A stretch of 5,509 nt of DNA, from contig JAAZYJ010000333.1 in NCBI GenBank assembly GCA_014239715.1, positions 1-5,509 of the forward strand, written 5' to 3'. Shown here one piece after another: positions 1-4,440 of the stretch (the stretch's first letter is position 1; each line of letters begins with the position of its first letter). The notes under the pieces were generated by a model that made no database searches, was not told where the DNA came from, and worked only from the letters and a program-made list of their open reading frames with translations. Source of the stretch: Flavobacteriales bacterium. Lineage in GTDB: Bacteria > Bacteroidota > Bacteroidia > Flavobacteriales > Parvicellaceae. Both the position numbers and the translations under genes were made by a program.

Positions 1-246
1 AGCAAAGGCAAAAAAGAATTTAAAAGCATTGCTTAAGCTTAAAATGAAGCAGAATGAATAACCTGGACAGGTTTGAAAATATAGTAAAAGAAAAGTTGCA
101 GCAGCAGCAATACTTCTCCAAGGTAGTCCCTTTTTAGGTGAGGGGAGCCGCTTCTCAATGGCGTTCCATTGAGAAGGATCGTAGTCGTATTGCTGCTGCT
201 GCAACTTTTCTTTTACTATATTTTCAAACCTGTCCAGGTTATTCAT
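1..246 (-). CDS. Truncated N-terminus of a probable sigma-factor partner (anti-sigma-like membrane protein); only 98-246 is trustworthy
   Basis: The ATG at 244-246 overlaps the sigma factor stop by 8 bases (ATGAATAA), an arrangement that suggests translational coupling in one operon. The frame stays open for 82 codons to base 1. Residues 1-50 look genuine: a charged start (MNNLDRFENIVKEKL), then QQQQYDYDPSQWNAIEKRL, a Pro/Lys stretch, and PWRSIAAAA, which could open a membrane helix. A short cytoplasmic segment with a Y-x-P-x-x-W-x-x-I/L-E motif before a membrane helix is, from memory, common in proteins encoded directly after ECF sigma factors in Bacteroidota; the functional label is inferred from that. 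Beyond about residue 50 the frame enters the inverted-repeat copy. The apparent hydrophobic Phe/Leu-rich stretch there is only the antisense of the Lys-rich sigma tail and should not be read as protein. The real 3' end is missing. Confidence 0.6.
   Translation of the reverse strand, partial: MNNLDRFENIVKEKLQQQQYDYDPSQWNAIEKRLPSPKKGLPWRSIAAAATFLLLYFQTCPGYSFCFILSLSNAFKFFFAFA
2..61 (+). pseudogene. Duplicate of the sigma factor 3' end in the left inverted-repeat arm
   Basis: Read on the plus strand, these bases encode the last 19 residues of the sigma factor (from AKAKKNLK to KMKQNE) and its TAA stop, identical to the minus-strand copy at 239-298. No start codon or upstream gene portion is present because the window begins here. 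It follows directly from the inverted repeat and is probably not a second gene copy. Confidence 0.6.
151..176. repeat. Short perfect hairpin inside the truncated partner gene
   Basis: CTTCTCAATGG (151-161) pairs perfectly with CCATTGAGAAG (166-176), giving an 11-bp stem and a 4-base loop (162-165). It lies off-centre in the spacer of the large inverted repeat, with its axis at 163.5 rather than 150, so it is not part of the same symmetry. On the minus strand it falls within the codons for PSQWNAIEK, which look like a natural protein motif, so it may simply be a chance palindrome in coding sequence. Confidence 0.85.
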
Positions 247-808
247 TCTGCTTCATTTTAAGCTTAAGCAATGCTTTTAAATTCTTTTTTGCCTTTGCTA
301 AATTGGATTTCGACGTTCCTTGAGATATGCCAAGAGTTTCTGCAACTTCTTTGTGGGACATATCTTCCATTACATATAAATTAAAGACTGCTTTGTATGC
401 AGGGCTCAGACCTTGCATTGCTTCTACAACGTCCGAGATCCCGATTCCTAATAATTCAGAGACATTTTCTTCATCTTCATCAACCGTGTCATCTTCAATT
501 CGGCTCTCATCTTCAATTATGGTTAGCTCTTTTTTTGATTTTCTGATGAAATCAATAGCTGTATTGACCATGATTCTTCTCATCCATCCTTCGAAAGAGC
601 CTCCAAAGTTATATCGTTCCAATTTTTCAAAGATCTTAATGAATCCGGTCTGACAAACATCCTGAGCAGTATCGTGGTCGCGACTATATCGCATACACAC
701 AGCCATCATTTTACTGTAGTACGTTTTGAAGAGTAGTTCCTGACTTTTTCGGTCATTTTTTATACACTCCTGTATCGTATTATGAAGCTGCTTCTCTGTT
801 AAATTCAT
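239..808 (-). CDS. ECF-family RNA polymerase sigma factor (sigma-70 family)
   Basis: This 189-residue protein has the two-domain layout of extracytoplasmic-function sigma factors, which direct RNA polymerase to a small regulon. Region 2 spans about residues 25-90: FKTYYSKMMAVCMRYSRDHDTAQDVCQ contacts core polymerase and FEGWMRRIMVNTAIDFIRK resembles the -10-reading and melting part. Region 4 spans about 125-182, with the helix-turn-helix SHKEVAETLGISQGTSKSNL that would bind the -35 element. The linker is unusually acidic (12 of 20 residues Asp/Glu at 99-118) and the tail is Lys-rich (seven Lys at 172-186). The ATG at 806-808 gives a normal family length and has no Shine-Dalgarno sequence. The stop overlaps the next gene's start, implying an operon with a regulatory partner. 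Class and regulon cannot be assigned from sequence alone. The family call is firm. Confidence 0.96.
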   Translation of the reverse strand: MNLTEKQLHNTIQECIKNDRKSQELLFKTYYSKMMAVCMRYSRDHDTAQDVCQTGFIKIFEKLERYNFGGSFEGWMRRIMVNTAIDFIRKSKKELTIIEDESRIEDDTVDEDEENVSELLGIGISDVVEAMQGLSPAYKAVFNLYVMEDMSHKEVAETLGISQGTSKSNLAKAKKNLKALLKLKMKQNE

Positions 809-994
809 TACGAATTCAAGTAAATGACGAACTCATTAACGTGTGGTTGCCTTTTATCGATCTTTTTTTGTTGTGAATTTATAATCAAATTCGATTTTTT
901 GTATAAATATTAACTTTTTACTAGAAGTGACAATCCGAGATAGTTTATTATTTTCGCATTCAATTATTGTAAGAAACAAACAAATTTAAATAAA
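809..994. promoter_or_regulatory. Divergent intergenic region between the sigma factor and mdh
   Basis: These 186 A/T-rich bases must hold the promoters of both divergent genes. For mdh, TATTTTCG (949-956) matches the Bacteroidota -7 element TAnnTTTG at 7 of 8 bases and would give a leader of about 30 bases, but no good upstream TTG lies at the right distance. TAACTTTT (911-918) is another 7 of 8 match, also without a proper partner. On the minus strand I find no convincing match for the sigma factor, which would fit a gene using an alternative sigma factor but does not show it. The bases before the mdh ATG (TTTAAATAAA) are A-rich with no Shine-Dalgarno sequence. Confidence 0.3.
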
Positions 995-1933
995 ATGAAA
1001 GTTACAGTTGTAGGAGCAGGAAATGTCGGGGCAACTTGTGCTAATGTATTAGCGCATAGAGAAGTTTGCAACGAGGTGGTATTGCTTGATATTAAAGACG
1101 GTTATGCTGAAGGAAAGGCATTGGATATTTGGGAAACATCTCCGATCAATTCTTTTGACACAAGATTGGTTGGATCGACAAATGATTATGAAAAGACTTC
1201 AGGATCGGATGTTATAGTAATTACCTCGGGCATTCCCAGAAAGCCGGGCATGAGCAGAGACGATCTGATTGCTACTAACGCAGGTATTGTAAAGTCAGTA
1301 ACGGAGAATATTATTGCAAAATCTCCCGATGCGATCTTAATTTGTGTGTCAAATCCGTTAGACGTTATGACTTACGCTACCTATTTAACGGCTAAAAAGG
1401 ATTCAAGAAAAGTAATGGGTATGGCTGGAATTATAGATACTGCCAGATACAGATCTTTCTTAGCGCTTGAGCTGGATTGTTCACCCAAAGACATACAGGC
1501 TGTGCTAATGGGAGGACACGGCGATACAATGGTCCCTCTGCCCAGGTATACAACTGTTGGCGGAATACCGGTAACAGAATTGGTTGCAGAGGATCGATTG
1601 AATGAGATTGTAGAAAGAACCAAAAAAGGAGGAGGCGAAATTGTAAACCTTCTTGGCACTTCTGGGTATTACGCTCCTGGTGCAGCTGCCGCTCAGATGG
1701 TTGAAGCAATTTGCAAAGATCAAAAGAGAATTTTTCCGGTTTGCACATGGCTCCAAGGAGAGTACGGGATGAATGATATTTATTTGGGAGTACCAGTAAA
1801 GCTTGGTAAGAATGGAATCGAAGAGATCATAGAGCTTGATCTTAATGAGTCGGAAAGAAAACTGTTAGATGATTCTGCAACTGCTGTTCGTGGTGTAATG
1901 AAGGTTTTAGATGATATGGATGTTGTAATTTAA
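995..1933 (+). CDS. mdh: Malate dehydrogenase, NAD-dependent (LDH-like type)
   Basis: This enzyme interconverts malate and oxaloacetate with NAD in the TCA cycle, in the cytoplasm. The 312-residue length is complete for the LDH-like MDH family. The Rossmann fold opens with VGAGNVGAT (glycines 7, 9 and 12), and Asp32 at the end of the second strand favours NAD over NADP. The active-site loop GIPRKPGMSRDDL carries Arg82, where lactate dehydrogenases have Gln; this indicates malate rather than lactate specificity. Arg88, Asn120 (VSNPLD), Asp148 and Arg151 (IIDTAR) and the catalytic His175 (MGGHGDTMV) are all present. The start is set by the Rossmann motif, which begins at once after the ATG. An intrinsic terminator lies just past the stop. 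The gene appears monocistronic, between a divergent sigma factor and a convergent secreted protein. Confidence 0.98.
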   Translation: MKVTVVGAGNVGATCANVLAHREVCNEVVLLDIKDGYAEGKALDIWETSPINSFDTRLVGSTNDYEKTSGSDVIVITSGIPRKPGMSRDDLIATNAGIVKSVTENIIAKSPDAILICVSNPLDVMTYATYLTAKKDSRKVMGMAGIIDTARYRSFLALELDCSPKDIQAVLMGGHGDTMVPLPRYTTVGGIPVTELVAEDRLNEIVERTKKGGGEIVNLLGTSGYYAPGAAAAQMVEAICKDQKRIFPVCTWLQGEYGMNDIYLGVPVKLGKNGIEEIIELDLNESERKLLDDSATAVRGVMKVLDDMDVVI

Positions 1934-1952
1934 TTTTCCGGAAAGTCTACTA

Positions 1953-1980
1953 AGGGCGCAAGATTTGTTGCGCCTTTTTT
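1953..1980 (+). terminator. Intrinsic terminator of mdh
   Basis: GGCGCAA (1955-1961) and TTGCGCC (1968-1974) form a perfect 7-bp GC-rich stem with a 6-base loop, followed by six T (1975-1980). It starts 19 bases after the mdh stop. On the minus strand the hairpin lies just past the stop of the convergent FG-GAP gene but has no T-run there, so it should work mainly for mdh. Confidence 0.93.
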
Positions 1981-1984
1981 CAAT

Positions 1985-4240
1985 CTATTCTATAATAAAC
2001 GGCAGTATTCCAACACCCTTGTCTGCGATGATCTTCACGAAATACACTCCAGAAGGCAAAATGGAAGTGCTGATCTGGTGACTGGAATTTGAGCTTCTGG
2101 TTCCTTTCGCGATTAGTTTACCGCTAACATCAATTAGTTCATATCGAATCGCAGTACTTCTGGAGAAGCGTATGTTGATATGCTCTTTAGATGGGTTTGG
2201 AAAGAGCGTGAAATCAATCTCTGGGAAATCCGAACCTAAGCCACTTACAACCCCTTTTCCCATGGCCAATTGAAGGCCACCTCTTTTATTACCTACGATC
2301 AGATCGTTTAAATTGTCTCCATTAATGTCGGAAAATGCTGGTACGCTTCTCAACCCAACGTTAATTTCGGCAACTTGATTGGTTATCAAGTTGAAATTCC
2401 CGAATAAATTTCCATCGATGTTATTGAAGTGTTCAATTGTTCCATGCTTGGCCCCAACAAAAAGTTGTGTTTCTCCACTGTCATTTTCGAAAAATCTGGG
2501 GACAGACATGCCAATGCTAGTGCCCAGGTAGTTTACTTTGATGAATCCCAGACTATCGGTTACAAATGTAAAAGTGGGAGCTAAAGTGTCTTTGTTCTCG
2601 TAGTAATTGATATTACCATTTCTTTCACCAATTATCAGGTCGAAATCTCCGTCCTTATCAATGTCGAATAAAGTAGGGGCGGCATGAAGTCCAACATCAA
2701 TGGTTATGCCGTCCAGATCGGTCATTTGTGGTGCAGTAAGTACAAATGTTGCCGTATTACCCGCTCCGGCTGTATTGTTGTAATAGTGCAGAACACCATT
2801 GTAATCACCAATGATCATGTCATCGTCGCCATCACTGTCTAGATCAGCAAAGCTAGGGACCATGTTCTTTTCAATTCCGGACGTGGATAAATTCATGTAG
2901 TCCTCTGTGATCAAAGTGAATTGAGGGGTTGTTGAGTTTCCGGTGTTTTCGTATAAACTAATTGAGGGTATATAGGTGTCTGTTGCGCGATCAAAACCGC
3001 CGAAATTTGAAACAAGCAGATCCACAAGCCCATCCGCATTGTGATCAAAAAAAGTTGGTATGGACCCTGTACCGACATCTATCATGTTATTTTGAAAAAG
3101 ATCTGAACTTTGAAAAGAAAAGGAAGGGTTATTATCCGTGCCGGTGTTTAGATAGTAATGAACACTTTCAAAATCTTCGCTTTGATTCGGGGTGTTTGTA
3201 GAAATAATAAGGTCTCTGTTCCCGTCATTTGTAACATCTTCATAAAACGCGGCAGGAAAAATTTTGATATTGATAGGTGTGTCATAAATTGGAAAGGTAG
3301 TGTCCTGTGAATTCATGGACGAATTTGTGTTGGGTGCTGAACCTCCATTAGTAAGCATGGACATAAAGGAATAGCTGACATCACCGATCAACACATCTTT
3401 AACACCATCCCCATTTTCATCTATGGTCATGACCGTTGAGCCACTGTGTCGTAATGCGGATTTTGTCGAAAACACACTTTCTTTTATTTCTAGGTCGTCG
3501 GGATTAAATTCTGCAGGACCACCTAGATTGGAATTGTCACAGGTGTCAAAAAGTTGCAGGGCACTATTTGTAAATGACTCCGAGAAATGACCCCAGCAAT
3601 TATTTTTAAGTCTGAATACAAGACTATCGCACGTGCCATAAGTTTCCATAGATAGGTTCTTGTGATATTCAAGATTGGTTCCAAATATGCTAAATGTAAT
3701 TACGTCAAGATCACCATCGTAATCAATGTCATCAATTGAAGGAATATCAGTTGAACTCACATACAGGTTTAGATGACTCGTGTTGTAGTAGCTCCTGACC
3801 AGGTTTGTAACAAGTTCAAATTCAACACTGCCTGATGTGCCGATGTTTTTGTATACTTTAATGCCTCCTGTTGCATAGCTCCATATATCTTTTTTCCCGT
3901 CACAATTGAAATCTCTTAAAATGCACCAGCTGCTTAGGTCGGTCGGAAACAAATCCTGGTATTGAGGTGCATGAGTATACTTTGGTGATCCTGCACTTCC
4001 ATCATTGGTATAGGTTAAAATCATATTGTCCGTTCTGTCAAAAATGAACAGGTCATCTAGTCCATCACCGTTTAACTCTATAGTAGATATTTGTGCCGAA
4101 TTTATCCCGCTCACCCAGGGATTTTCAATTTCAATCCCTCCTTCCAGAGCTACAACAGTATCGGTCAGTTCGAATTCATAGAATTGTGCAAAACTGACAT
4201 TCAGACACACTAAAGAAGATATTATAAATAGATATTTCAT
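1985..4240 (-). CDS. Secreted FG-GAP/VCBS repeat protein with T9SS C-terminal sorting domain
   Basis: This 751-residue protein is probably displayed on the cell surface or released. The chosen ATG (4238-4240) begins a clear signal peptide, MKYLFIISSLVCLNVSFA, with cleavage likely before Gln19. The frame extends upstream to 4321, but that would bury the signal peptide behind 27 residues. Nine calcium-binding-type loops of the DxDxDGxxD kind begin near residues 55, 110, 171, 274, 335, 399, 466, 526 and 638; each is followed by a hydrophobic strand (LIIG, LLVS). A degenerate copy lies near 585. The pitch is about 55-67 residues, as in beta-propeller FG-GAP/VCBS repeats, except for a roughly 100-residue step (171 to 274) holding Cys204, Cys215 and Cys234. 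Residues about 676-751 resemble a T9SS type A sorting domain (FTLFPNPSKEHINI, YELIDVSGKLI, LPSGVYFVKI), though the end, LPFIIE, is atypical. Ligand and function are unknown; adhesion is only a guess. Confidence 0.93.
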   Translation of the reverse strand: MKYLFIISSLVCLNVSFAQFYEFELTDTVVALEGGIEIENPWVSGINSAQISTIELNGDGLDDLFIFDRTDNMILTYTNDGSAGSPKYTHAPQYQDLFPTDLSSWCILRDFNCDGKKDIWSYATGGIKVYKNIGTSGSVEFELVTNLVRSYYNTSHLNLYVSSTDIPSIDDIDYDGDLDVITFSIFGTNLEYHKNLSMETYGTCDSLVFRLKNNCWGHFSESFTNSALQLFDTCDNSNLGGPAEFNPDDLEIKESVFSTKSALRHSGSTVMTIDENGDGVKDVLIGDVSYSFMSMLTNGGSAPNTNSSMNSQDTTFPIYDTPINIKIFPAAFYEDVTNDGNRDLIISTNTPNQSEDFESVHYYLNTGTDNNPSFSFQSSDLFQNNMIDVGTGSIPTFFDHNADGLVDLLVSNFGGFDRATDTYIPSISLYENTGNSTTPQFTLITEDYMNLSTSGIEKNMVPSFADLDSDGDDDMIIGDYNGVLHYYNNTAGAGNTATFVLTAPQMTDLDGITIDVGLHAAPTLFDIDKDGDFDLIIGERNGNINYYENKDTLAPTFTFVTDSLGFIKVNYLGTSIGMSVPRFFENDSGETQLFVGAKHGTIEHFNNIDGNLFGNFNLITNQVAEINVGLRSVPAFSDINGDNLNDLIVGNKRGGLQLAMGKGVVSGLGSDFPEIDFTLFPNPSKEHINIRFSRSTAIRYELIDVSGKLIAKGTRSSNSSHQISTSILPSGVYFVKIIADKGVGILPFIIE

Positions 4241-4291
4241 TGAGTATTTTAAGAGTGACGCAGAAGTGCGGCAATAGATTGCACAACCGTG

Positions 4292-4323
4292 TAAAAATAA
4301 TCGTTTGAAATTGGAATCCAAAA
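4292..4323 (-). promoter_or_regulatory. Candidate promoter for the FG-GAP protein gene
   Basis: On the minus strand, TTTTGG (complement of 4318-4323), an 18-base spacer and TATTTTTA (complement of 4292-4299) resemble the Bacteroidota -33 and -7 elements. The -7 box matches TAnnTTTG at 7 of 8 positions. Transcription would begin about 45 bases before the chosen ATG and therefore inside the longer upstream reading frame, which agrees with the shorter start. Such matches are common in A/T-rich DNA. Confidence 0.3.
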
Positions 4324-4351
4324 TAGGCTATTTCAGTAGTGGAAATTAATG

Positions 4352-4382
4352 TTGTTAATAATCATTTGAAATTCTATATTTG
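4352..4382 (+). promoter_or_regulatory. Bacteroidota housekeeping promoter of secDF
   Basis: TTG (4352-4354), a 20-base spacer and TATATTTG (4375-4382) fit the TTG-N17-23-TAnnTTTG consensus of Bacteroidota primary sigma factor promoters exactly. Transcription should start near 4388, leaving a leader of roughly 53 bases before the secDF ATG. This is the best promoter in the window. Confidence 0.72.
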
Positions 4383-4387
4383 CAGCC

Positions 4388-4417
4388 CCATTCCCGAAGC
4401 ATAAAAACTTCGGGTGG
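4388..4417 (+). promoter_or_regulatory. Hairpin at the 5' end of the secDF leader
   Basis: CCCGAAG (4393-4399) pairs perfectly with CTTCGGG (4408-4414) around an 8-base loop. CCA (4388-4390) can add three pairs with TGG (4415-4417) across a TT bulge. No T-run follows, so it is not an intrinsic terminator. It should sit at the extreme 5' end of the transcript, about 23 bases before the ATG, where it could protect the mRNA or affect translation. The pairing is seen; the role is inferred. Confidence 0.6.
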
Positions 4418-4440
4418 ATTGAAAAACAAAATTTTATATA

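Larger units (their letters stand above)
1..299. repeat. Perfect large inverted repeat (fold-back), probable contig-end artefact
   Basis: Bases 1-113 are the exact reverse complement of bases 187-299: base i pairs with base 300-i, with no mismatch that I can find. Pairing stops at 114/186 and leaves a 73-base spacer. The right arm holds the end of the sigma factor gene and the start of its overlapping neighbour, so the left arm repeats both on the opposite strand. Three points argue for an artefact of amplification, library making or assembly. The arms are identical across a gene boundary. The left arm is cut by the window edge while still identical. The fold point lies on a 16-base inverted match (98-113 against 187-202) that natural coding sequence would already contain. 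A real inverted duplication cannot be excluded from sequence alone. Confidence 0.95.

Noticed and set aside
1..299. Mobile-element end, invertible promoter or other functional inverted repeat
   Set aside because: No transposase, recombinase or target duplication is visible, and the arms are plain coding sequence of the sigma factor and its neighbour.
138..323. Plus-strand open frame of 61 codons across the inverted repeat
   Set aside because: It is produced by the fold-back: its hydrophobic part is the antisense of the sigma tail and the copied partner-gene start, and it runs into the sigma factor gene in antisense.
327..653. Plus-strand open frame of 108 codons
   Set aside because: It lies fully antisense to the sigma factor; its Ser-rich composition is the complement of the acidic Asp/Glu linker and it has no recognisable motif.
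1381..1756. Three overlapping minus-strand open frames inside mdh
   Set aside because: They are antisense shadows of a well-supported enzyme gene, without domain features or start signals.
2962..3201. Plus-strand open frame of 79 codons
   Set aside because: It is antisense to the FG-GAP repeats, and its Arg/His/Cys-rich make-up reflects complements of the Asp/Asn/Gly codons.
4241..4321. Upstream ATG adding 27 residues to the FG-GAP protein
   Set aside because: It would place a charged, cysteine-containing stretch before an excellent signal peptide, and a candidate promoter overlaps its start.
4388..4417. Intrinsic terminator or attenuator before secDF
   Set aside because: The hairpin is followed by GATTGAAAAAC rather than a T-run, and no competing hairpin is evident.
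4383..4440. A SecM/VemP-like regulatory leader peptide upstream of secDF
   Set aside because: The short leader contains no ATG-started open frame; only the hairpin is visible.
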